Source: an uncultured Porphyromonadaceae bacterium (GTDB taxonomy: Bacteria > Bacteroidota > Bacteroidia > Bacteroidales > Muribaculaceae). From it: a stretch of 44,971 nucleotides of DNA. The position numbers were made by a program, and so were the translations under genes. Positions 1 to 7,046 of the stretch are shown in pieces (the stretch's first letter is position 1; each line of letters begins with the position of its first letter). Location: contig CANPMT010000017.1 in assembly GCA_947575235.1 (NCBI GenBank), positions 1-44,971 of the forward strand, given 5' to 3'. The notes under the pieces are model-generated. The model was not told where the DNA came from, did no database searches, and saw nothing but the letters and a program-made list of their open reading frames with translations.

Positions 1-141
1 ATTTGGCTTGGCACTTATAGCTTGGCTTGTGCTTTGCCAGGATTGGGCTTGGCACTTATAGCTTGGCTTGTGCTTTGCCAGAATCTGGCTTGGCACTTAT
101 AGCTTGGCTTGTGCTTTGCCAGGATCTGGCTTGGCACTTAT
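1..141. repeat. 41-bp tandem repeat, about 3.4 copies
   Basis: The unit begins GGCTTGGCACTTATAGC and recurs at 5, 46, 87 and 128, an exact 41-base period, with only a few substitutions at the unit junctions (GATTG, GAATCT, GGATCT). The last copy breaks off after about 14 bases. Each unit contains TGGCA and, further on, TGCCA, so each could fold as a weak hairpin. The period is not a multiple of three and the array lies just past the stop of the minus-strand protease gene, so it is probably non-coding. It may continue to the left of the window. Confidence 0.9.
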
Positions 142-205
142 TAACTTGGCCGGTTGCTGATGAACGAGGTTCGCCGGTGGTAGATGGGCTTGTGTGTGGT
201 GAGGG

Positions 206-2194
206 TTATCTCGCTATTTTGACGGTGCCCGTTGCGGATTTTCTTATGTATATCCCTTTGCCACCTTTGGAAGGAGCTGCTTTACGACCTTGAAGATCAT
301 AGAATTCATAATTGGTAGAGGTTTCCACCGTCGCAACAGAAGCAGTCTTTACCACCGGTAAGGTGGTGAGTTCGTACAGCACCAGGTCTTCGGCGTTAAG
401 CAGAGTGAAACTGTAGTTGCCTTCGGCTAAGGTCGGTACGAATTTCTCATTCCATTCTAACGTGATGCTCTCGCCATCGTTGAGCTCAAAAACCTGACGT
501 GACATCTTGGCTGCAATATATCCGTTGTCATCCAACAACACCGGATAAACAGCACCGGAATAGTTAACATTCTGGGCCCGTAAATCTACCTTGACAGGGA
601 AGGACTTGCTTCTCACTATCTCAATGGCACTTATATCGCTATCCATCGAGATGCCGTTTAATTCAAGATTCTCGGCTACAACCCTATGACTGATATCAAC
701 CGATTTGAACTGTCGTTTCCCATTATCACATATCAGATGCAGTTCGTTGCGGGTCTCGATATCCTGAATTATGTCATATCTGATATCGTCGCGAACAAAT
801 ACCGGACTGACGATATATTCCCCATCTGTCGGGAAGGCGGAACTGTCGATTGTAAAGGAGATATAACCATGGTATACCAGAAATTCCAAATCCTCGCTTT
901 GCCCTACATATGACACCTCTCCAGTGGATACATCTACAAGTTTCATTCCAAGGCCACCGTACACTGTGTCCAGCGCATAGCTGAATATGCCGGGTCCTGA
1001 GCTAAGCCCATGCTGACAGCTGAAATTGATATATTCCTCCGCAGCATCCTCAAATTCGGCGCAGAACATACCGGTCATATAGATTGTGGGTGCCGGTTTT
1101 GATCCTTCCTTGGCCGGACAGATGTCGAGATAAGCCATCTGGTTTGAATTGAATCCGTCGTGACCTGAACCTCCTCCTATGCCAAGTTTCTCGGGAAGAA
1201 GTGCCGAGAGTAGGAAATAGCCGTCAGACATGCCTCCCCATCCCCAGTTAATATGAAAATAATCACCCTCTTCTCCCTGATACCCGTCGGCTATAAAGGC
1301 ATGTGCGCCAACTGTACTCACTCCGATATACATTACCGGCATGTTCTTGGCTAATCGTGAATGTATAAGTTCTGCCCATTCATGCGCTTCATAGAAATCA
1401 CGGAATACCAATGCCATTCCGTTGTCTGCTCCTAACCGATATATCAAAGCATCGGCTGCGTCATACTGATTGCACCCCGATTGCATCCAGCCGTAATCCA
1501 TGTTGCATGCCACTCCGACCCCATGGCAGAAGTTGGCTACTGCCTCTCCTTGTTCCGGGGTGAAATCGCCTGAATAATCATCAAGCATCAGGTCATATCT
1601 GAAAGGGTTGGCATCATAATCGAATGATATGGGAGTACCGTAGGTCGGCCATGCATAGGAATACTCACCTGCGGGCTGCATTCGATTTGATGGATGAAAT
1701 AATATCTGAGAGATGGCGGTGGCCACGCATCCTACATAGGTGACTGTACCGTTCTGTACAGGACAGATACTGTTGAACGGCGCATCCTGACTCCATCTGG
1801 AGGTCACCAATGGGGCGATATCTTCCAAACGGTAGTCATTCCCTTTGCTTACCGGGATATTATCTGCTGCCACGTTATCCATGAACCATCTTAATCCATC
1901 CGGGATGTTATCGGCATCAATGCTGCCGGTATCACTGTATCCCAAGATTGGGAAGGCTGCATCCTCATATGCGGAAATGATAGCGAATCCTCCATCCTTG
2001 ACATTGAAAGCGTAGACCGATTCTGTTTCCGATGAGGCCACAAGTTCATATTTGCCGAGGTCTGCAACGGGAGCTATTCTATGGAATTTCCCCTTGAGGG
2101 CACCCCCGAGCGCCTCTGAGGGAGACAGATGTCTGGCAGCTCCACAAGGGAGCGCCAGAATCAATGATAGTGGTAATAATGATTTTAATGTCAT
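206..2194 (-). CDS. secreted C10 family (streptopain-like) cysteine protease
   Basis: This is a 662-residue secreted papain-fold protease of the SpeB/streptopain type. A signal peptide covers about residues 1-20. The propeptide-like region is followed by the nucleophile motif YVGCVATA (Cys156), the catalytic histidine in VGAHAFIADGY (His298), and the HINWGWGG block (Asn316, Trp317) that completes the site in this family. After about residue 370 come beta-sandwich-like segments and a C-terminal tail (YEFYDLQGRKAAP...GIYIRK) resembling a type IX sorting domain, suggesting surface display or release. The start is 16 bases after the stop of the upstream 746-residue gene, so the two probably form one operon. 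The substrate is unknown. C10 proteases in gut Bacteroidota are often proposed to act on host proteins, but that is not shown here. Confidence 0.9.
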   Translation of the reverse strand: MTLKSLLPLSLILALPCGAARHLSPSEALGGALKGKFHRIAPVADLGKYELVASSETESVYAFNVKDGGFAIISAYEDAAFPILGYSDTGSIDADNIPDGLRWFMDNVAADNIPVSKGNDYRLEDIAPLVTSRWSQDAPFNSICPVQNGTVTYVGCVATAISQILFHPSNRMQPAGEYSYAWPTYGTPISFDYDANPFRYDLMLDDYSGDFTPEQGEAVANFCHGVGVACNMDYGWMQSGCNQYDAADALIYRLGADNGMALVFRDFYEAHEWAELIHSRLAKNMPVMYIGVSTVGAHAFIADGYQGEEGDYFHINWGWGGMSDGYFLLSALLPEKLGIGGGSGHDGFNSNQMAYLDICPAKEGSKPAPTIYMTGMFCAEFEDAAEEYINFSCQHGLSSGPGIFSYALDTVYGGLGMKLVDVSTGEVSYVGQSEDLEFLVYHGYISFTIDSSAFPTDGEYIVSPVFVRDDIRYDIIQDIETRNELHLICDNGKRQFKSVDISHRVVAENLELNGISMDSDISAIEIVRSKSFPVKVDLRAQNVNYSGAVYPVLLDDNGYIAAKMSRQVFELNDGESITLEWNEKFVPTLAEGNYSFTLLNAEDLVLYELTTLPVVKTASVATVETSTNYEFYDLQGRKAAPSKGGKGIYIRKSATGTVKIAR

Positions 2195-2210
2195 AACCGA
2201 GTCATTTTAG

Positions 2211-4451
2211 TTATTTCACCATTACCTTAACAGCTTTCTCTCCATGCCGTACGATATATAGGCCAGGAGTCAGGGTACGTCCTGTAGTAACTATACCCTC
2301 CATATTGTATACCACGGCACCTGTGGGTGCGATTATTCTGCCATCTTTCACAAAGATTCCGGAATCGTCTGAAAGGCTCCCCACTCCTGACGATAGATTC
2401 TTGATATAGAAAGCGGGACTGATGCGCTGGGTGATGGTATTTTCATTTGCGTCGGCCAGTGTTATCCTGAGATCGAACCATCCGTTATCTGATTTCTCCG
2501 TTATTGTTTCAAGCGGAGTGTTGTAGAAATGACCGAATCCGGGCCATAGAGTCAGCTCTTCATCGTTGGTAACGGAGAGTTCCTTCCACTCATCTTTCTG
2601 ATAGGGCGCGTATTCCACCTTAATTGTGGCGGGAGCCTGCTCGGCATAATAAGTGGCGTAACCGTCGTCGGTCGAGGTGGGGAAGAAATCACCGGCATAG
2701 AACTGCATCATGCCGTCTGCCGAGTCGTCGAAGCGGTTTGACTTGGAATCGGATTTATTTGACCGGTATTGGAGATGAGTGAGGGTAGGGGGTGTGTAGT
2801 CATCTTTTGACTCATCATAGACCAGACGCGCCTCATTTACCGTTTCCATCCCGTCGACAGAGAGATTACGGTTGATAATGCTGAAATCAACGTTGCTGCG
2901 GATATTCTCCATGCTGAGTGTGCTATAACGGAAGTCGCTTATGTCGCGGTAGTCTGACCATAGTTCTTCATCGTCGCGCAGGAAATGGATTTCTGCAGCC
3001 AGACAGTCAATGTCGCGATCTTCTCCGTAGATGCCCTTATAGCTTATCTGGAACATGGGGTTGCAGAATCCATAGTCATACATTCTGAAATCGAAGATAG
3101 GAGCCGCATGGCATCCGAATGAATCAACATCCTTATCCTCAAAAGATATGGTATTATTTATCGGTGGTATGGTAGCTCCTGTTTCGTCGCATAGTGCATT
3201 CCAATCAAAATGGGCGGGGAAGGGATAACGCACCACACCGTTTTCCGTATTCATCGCCATGGGAGTCTTGCAACCTAAAATCTCTCCTGTGGCGAACATC
3301 ATTGTGTAAGGATCCTCTACCATGATAGTGGAGGCCATAGCGGTGTGGCGGCCATAGCCACCTGGAGGATAGCACATGCGTACATCATTGCTGAGCACTT
3401 CATCTTCCTCGCCTTTCATCAACATATTGGCTGTTACGTATACTTTTCCGTTGCATACATAGTCCATCATGATTCCGGCTCCATTCACGAGGTCGTAATC
3501 CTTCTCATTCGCTGTGCCCACGAAAGCGTTCTTATACTCATACAATGAACCGGCATAGGCATCCTTCATTGTATAATAATTAGCCGGGTCTGATTTCAAG
3601 ACTGTGCTTTTGAGCTCATCCACAGCAGTGAAAACGGTGGTCCAACCATTCTCCAGATCATAGGCATAGTCAATCTGGGCCACGCTGAAATTACTTGAGG
3701 GGGAGCAATATACTTTGGCGATATTATTCTCCGAGATCTCTCCATCCGCCTCACGTGTGCGGAATATGTTGCCGATAAGCACACCGAGTTGCCCCCAGTC
3801 TTTGTTCATGTAGGAGCGTACATATTGATGTGTGGCGTATCCCTCTTGGGTTATCACGCCATTCTCGACTTTCTCAAGCACCATAAGTGAGCCATCAGGA
3901 TTGAGACTGTGCATCTCGATGAGTTCGGATGCATCCTTCACAGAAACCTCAATTGAGTTGTTCTCTTCGTCGAATACGACACCCTCACGGATAATTACAT
4001 GAGAGACATTCACCCCGGAAGCACAGAGGAACAGATCATATGCTACTCCGGGGATGATGTTGTCGATACTGGCCTGTGATTCACCTACCATCATGCCCCA
4101 GGGACGAGTGTCTGATACCTCAGGATCCGGAAGCGCGTAGATGAGGGAGAAATCACCTTGAACATTGGGTTCATAATCGTTGATTTTGATGGTGATTGTG
4201 ATAGGCTCAGTCTCACCTCTTGTCGGCAGGTGGTTGTAAGACTGGAGTGATGTTGTCTTTACATCACGGAAGAGGTTAAGACCTTGGCGTGTCTGGTTTA
4301 GTTCTGGAAAGAGAGATTGTCCCCTATCGTCAATGAAGATGACGGGGGCATTTCCGATGACTTGTGTGGAGACGTTGGTGTTGTCGGGAACTGCGGCACT
4401 GAGGATGAGGCTGACCCCCATGGCGACAGGTGTAAGGTAAAATCTTTTCAT
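2211..4451 (-). CDS. secreted protein of unknown function with sorting-like C-terminal tail
   Basis: I do not recognise the central part of this 746-residue protein. It starts with a signal peptide (MKRFYLTPVAMGVSLILSAA) and ends in a tail containing GIFVKDGRIIAPTGAVVYN and TPGLYIVRHGEKAVKVMVK, the pattern of type IX secretion-type sorting domains in this group. The body is rich in aromatic and acidic residues and looks mostly beta. A TATATTTG promoter box lies about 55 bases upstream, and the C10 protease gene follows after 16 bases, so it is the first gene of a two-gene operon. It could be a companion, substrate-binding partner or inhibitor of the protease; the sequence does not decide. Confidence 0.8.
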   Translation of the reverse strand: MKRFYLTPVAMGVSLILSAAVPDNTNVSTQVIGNAPVIFIDDRGQSLFPELNQTRQGLNLFRDVKTTSLQSYNHLPTRGETEPITITIKINDYEPNVQGDFSLIYALPDPEVSDTRPWGMMVGESQASIDNIIPGVAYDLFLCASGVNVSHVIIREGVVFDEENNSIEVSVKDASELIEMHSLNPDGSLMVLEKVENGVITQEGYATHQYVRSYMNKDWGQLGVLIGNIFRTREADGEISENNIAKVYCSPSSNFSVAQIDYAYDLENGWTTVFTAVDELKSTVLKSDPANYYTMKDAYAGSLYEYKNAFVGTANEKDYDLVNGAGIMMDYVCNGKVYVTANMLMKGEEDEVLSNDVRMCYPPGGYGRHTAMASTIMVEDPYTMMFATGEILGCKTPMAMNTENGVVRYPFPAHFDWNALCDETGATIPPINNTISFEDKDVDSFGCHAAPIFDFRMYDYGFCNPMFQISYKGIYGEDRDIDCLAAEIHFLRDDEELWSDYRDISDFRYSTLSMENIRSNVDFSIINRNLSVDGMETVNEARLVYDESKDDYTPPTLTHLQYRSNKSDSKSNRFDDSADGMMQFYAGDFFPTSTDDGYATYYAEQAPATIKVEYAPYQKDEWKELSVTNDEELTLWPGFGHFYNTPLETITEKSDNGWFDLRITLADANENTITQRISPAFYIKNLSSGVGSLSDDSGIFVKDGRIIAPTGAVVYNMEGIVTTGRTLTPGLYIVRHGEKAVKVMVK

Positions 4452-4504
4452 GGCGAAAAAATTAGGTTAATAATAAGGGACGATTCCCTCTTGGAACCGA
4501 TATG

Positions 4505-4512
4505 CAAATATA
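4505..4512 (-). promoter_or_regulatory. Bacteroidota -7 box TATATTTG for the 746-aa/C10 protease operon
   Basis: On the minus strand the box reads TATATTTG, matching the TAnnTTTG consensus of primary sigma promoters in Bacteroidota. It is about 54 bases upstream of the ATG at 4451. I did not find a clear -33 TTTG partner. Confidence 0.55.
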
Positions 4513-4950
4513 TGGCAGATATTTTAAATTTGAAAATTTATAATTAAAAAATTTGAAATATTAATGGATAGATGTTAAATTAACTAAAATATGTGAAGTA
4601 AATGGTATGATAATATTATAGAAAATGAATATGATATATTGCAAGATAGGAAAAAACGGTAGAAGATGTTTCTGATGAAAATATTTCAGCCGGTGGTATT
4701 GGTTTGTATGATTTGCTATGGGTGGTTTGATTGTGGGGAGTGAGACTGGCACCCGACAAACCGCGATGCAGCACGTCATCCTTGAATGCGTAACTCTGAA
4801 ACTCGGCAAGAACGATAGTAGGTGCATTTCGTCTCTCATCAGCTGTTCATGCCAATTTACCAATTAAATTTGAAGTGAAAAAGATGGACAGGATGTGTAG
4901 CGTATAAGTGGGCAGATCCCAATAGGAATTATCTGTCAATAGTAACCCTC
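4513..4950. other. AT-rich gene-free stretch
   Basis: No credible gene was found between the promoter of the secreted-protein operon and the regulatory repeats of the TPR/AraC gene. The first 150 bases are strongly AT-rich. The block 4730-4860 is less AT-rich and could be degraded coding sequence, but no frame gave a recognisable protein. Confidence 0.5.
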
Positions 4951-4986
4951 CTCCACTAAATACTACAGTTGTCTCCACTAAACACT
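4951..4986 (+). repeat. direct repeat CTCCACTAAAyACT, 22-bp spacing
   Basis: CTCCACTAAATACT at 4951-4964 recurs as CTCCACTAAACACT at 4973-4986, one mismatch in 14. The start-to-start distance is 22 bases, two helical turns, as expected of a dimeric regulator binding one face of the DNA. The site is about 90 bases upstream of the -7 box of the TPR/AraC gene. A role as an operator is inference. Confidence 0.5.
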
Positions 4987-5072
4987 GGTGCCGTCATAGT
5001 GTGCGGAGACTCGGATTGGTATTTTTGACGAAATTATTTCTGCGGGATGTTATTGGTTTGTTGGATTTTTAT

Positions 5073-5080
5073 TACATTTG
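5073..5080 (+). promoter_or_regulatory. -7 box TACATTTG for the TPR/AraC regulator
   Basis: TACATTTG matches TAnnTTTG. A TTG at 5053-5055 lies 17 bases upstream and could be the -33 element. Initiation near 5087 would give a leader of about 75 bases that contains the 22-bp tandem duplication. Confidence 0.5.
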
Positions 5081-5104
5081 CAATCGCAAACACTTATTAT
5101 CTTT

Positions 5105-5148
5105 ATTCATTGAAACTCTACCCGGGATTCATTGAAACTCTATCCGGG
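5105..5148 (+). repeat. 22-bp perfect-period tandem duplication in the leader
   Basis: ATTCATTGAAACTCTACCCG at 5105-5124 (unit to 5126) is followed immediately by a second copy at 5127-5148 that differs by one base (ACCC to ATCC). It lies between the -7 box and the start codon of the TPR/AraC gene, so it would be in the 5' leader. The period equals that of the separate direct repeat at 4951-4986. Confidence 0.75.
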
Positions 5149-5161
5149 TCGAATTTAGCTT

Positions 5162-6907
5162 ATGCGATTGGTGATTGTCCGTTTGATCATGGCTCTGATG
5201 GCTGTCGGCTGCCTCTCTTTGCCGGTTTATCCTGTCCCGACTTCGGGGGAGGCTGCTCGGGCTGTTCCTGCTGCGGGGGAGGGTTCCCGGGCTGTTGCGG
5301 GGGTGCGGGGTGTTGTAAGTGCTGAGCGGGTGGAGTCGGGTACGTCCGCTTTGCTGAGGCAGTTCGGCGAGTGGAACCCGGCTGAGATTATTGCTTTCGC
5401 GGATAGTATCTACCGGCTTGGAGAGAATGACAGGCCACTCTCGCTTTATATGACCCTCTGCTCCTATGAGGGTGGCTACCCGGGTATCGATGATATACGG
5501 CTAAAGGCTTTCGCCGGAGCCGGTGACGCGCTTATGCGTAAGTGTAACTATGCCGCCGCTCTTGATTATTACACCCAGGGGCTGCAATTGAGCGAGTCGC
5601 TTCCCGGTAAACCGCTCGCATATGAGTTTTATAAGGATATCGGCAATGTATACAGCAGTATCAATGATTATGAACAGGGCATCAATTATTACCTGGCGGC
5701 TCTCCGTGAGTGCGATGACTCTACCCCTCCGTCCGAGGAACTGAGGATTCTTTTCAATGTCACAGGCTTCCAGACCTATATCAAACGTCCCGACGAGGCC
5801 AGAGCGTTCCTCGACCGTTGCCGCGCCATACGGCAGAGACTCGATTCTGTCAACGATACCCAGCGGTTCCTGTATATGTTTGTCGAGGGCCTGGTGCTGA
5901 AGAGTGAGGAGAATTATCCGGAGGCGGTGAGACTGTTGGAAAAGTCGGCCGATTTAGCCGCTGCCACAAATCTGCATCCCCGCTATCTATGTTCGGCTTG
6001 GCAGCATCTCTATGATACGTATCTTCAGGCCGGTGACAAGGGGAGGGCTTTCCATTACATGAAACAGTGCGAACGTGAGGCGGAGGAGAAGGGGCTCCTG
6101 AGGATGTTCCCCAATCTTTTGTCTGACCTCTCTGACTATTACCGGAGTGTGAATGACCCTGCAAGAGCGCATGACTATCGCTACCGTTATCTCGACCTGC
6201 ATGACTCCATCACCAACGAACGGGAGTTTGACGCTGTGAAGAGCTCCCAGTTGCAGTATGAGTCGAACAAAGTGGCTCGTGAGATTGACACGCTGCATCG
6301 TGAGCATCGTTTGAAGGAGTCGATCATACGGAAACAGTGGCTCATCATAGGCGCCATCGTGATAGGGGCGGCTCTGCTCGGAGTGCTCCTGTTGGTGATA
6401 TGGCGTCAGAAGCGTAAACTTCAGGAGAGCTACCGGAGTCTGTATGAACTCAACCGCAACGCTGTGGCTGAGGAGGAGAAACTGAAAGAGAGAATAGAGA
6501 AGAAATACAGCACGAGCAATCTCGACCAGGATAAGATGGAGACGCTGGCTCGCGAGATTGAGCGTATGATGGAGGAGGAGGTATATACGAGTCCTGATTT
6601 CTCGCTCGACACTTTGGCCACTCGTCTTGAATCGAATTCGAAATATGTGTCGCAGGCCATCAACGAGGCCTTCCGCAAGAATTTCAGCAGCTATGTCAAT
6701 GATTACCGAGTCAAGTTGGCTTGCCGTCGTCTGCTTGATGAGGGATACTCGCTCTACACTGTGGCGGCTATAGGCGAGAGCGTAGGGTTCAAGTCGCAGT
6801 CGTCGTTCACGAGTGTTTTCCGCAAAGTCACGGGGCTTTCCCCTACGGTTTTCAGAAAGATGTCGAAGGAGGGGAAGCGGGAGACAGGTGACAACGGGGT
6901 TGAATAG
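5162..6907 (+). CDS. membrane-anchored TPR / AraC-type HTH transcriptional regulator
   Basis: This 581-residue protein has the layout of a Bacteroidota class of membrane regulators: an N-terminal signal/anchor segment (about 1-20), TPR-like helical repeats (about 70-350) predicted outside the cytoplasm, one strong membrane helix (393-414, WLIIGAIVIGAALLGVLLLV), a charged coiled-coil stretch (415-470), and a C-terminal AraC-type double helix-turn-helix (478-566, with SLDTLATRLESNSKYVSQAI and AAIGESVGFKSQSSFTSVFR). It presumably senses something in the periplasm and acts on DNA at the membrane. Two 22-bp-spaced direct repeats lie upstream and a 16-bp palindrome downstream, all candidate binding sites. 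The secreted GEVED-domain gene downstream is the nearest candidate target. Residues 26-60 are low-complexity (Ala/Gly/Val/Arg), encoded by an imperfect GC-rich repeat. Confidence 0.85.
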   Translation: MRLVIVRLIMALMAVGCLSLPVYPVPTSGEAARAVPAAGEGSRAVAGVRGVVSAERVESGTSALLRQFGEWNPAEIIAFADSIYRLGENDRPLSLYMTLCSYEGGYPGIDDIRLKAFAGAGDALMRKCNYAAALDYYTQGLQLSESLPGKPLAYEFYKDIGNVYSSINDYEQGINYYLAALRECDDSTPPSEELRILFNVTGFQTYIKRPDEARAFLDRCRAIRQRLDSVNDTQRFLYMFVEGLVLKSEENYPEAVRLLEKSADLAAATNLHPRYLCSAWQHLYDTYLQAGDKGRAFHYMKQCEREAEEKGLLRMFPNLLSDLSDYYRSVNDPARAHDYRYRYLDLHDSITNEREFDAVKSSQLQYESNKVAREIDTLHREHRLKESIIRKQWLIIGAIVIGAALLGVLLLVIWRQKRKLQESYRSLYELNRNAVAEEEKLKERIEKKYSTSNLDQDKMETLAREIERMMEEEVYTSPDFSLDTLATRLESNSKYVSQAINEAFRKNFSSYVNDYRVKLACRRLLDEGYSLYTVAAIGESVGFKSQSSFTSVFRKVTGLSPTVFRKMSKEGKRETGDNGVE

Positions 6908-6921
6908 GGTGTATTTGTTGT

Positions 6922-6937
6922 CAGATTCATGAATCTG
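6922..6937. promoter_or_regulatory. 16-bp perfect palindrome CAGATTCATGAATCTG
   Basis: A perfect 16-base palindrome lies 15 bases after the regulator's stop codon and about 35 bases before the -7 box of the next gene. It lacks a clear T-tract on the plus strand, so an operator fits as well as a weak terminator. Confidence 0.5.
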
Positions 6938-6972
6938 GCTGCCAAAAATTTTATAAATCAAGAAATAGCGCA

Positions 6973-6980
6973 TAAATTTG
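6973..6980 (+). promoter_or_regulatory. -7 box TAAATTTG for the GEVED-domain gene
   Basis: TAAATTTG matches TAnnTTTG and is about 67 bases upstream of the start codon. No convincing -33 element was seen, which would fit activator dependence. Confidence 0.5.
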
Positions 6981-7046
6981 CGACATGGATAAGTTGTCCG
7001 GCTCCCCTCGGCAGACGGATGACAAAGTTGAACTTATAAAACCGAA

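Noticed and set aside
1..141. CRISPR array
   Set aside because: Contiguous 41-bp units with no variable spacers, and no cas genes in the window.
27..293. Open frame through the 41-bp repeat on the plus strand
   Set aside because: The repeat period is not a multiple of three, the frame overlaps the protease gene on the other strand, and the peptide has no recognisable features.
4561..4863. 100-residue minus-strand frame in the intergenic region
   Set aside because: AT-rich low-quality peptide, no promoter or homology pattern; treated as non-coding.
5047..5325. 92-residue glycine/cysteine-rich frame
   Set aside because: It arises from the GC-rich start of the regulator gene read in the wrong frame.
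5987..6973. 328-residue frame antisense to the TPR/AraC gene
   Set aside because: Shadow of a well-supported regulator; no domain or signal peptide.
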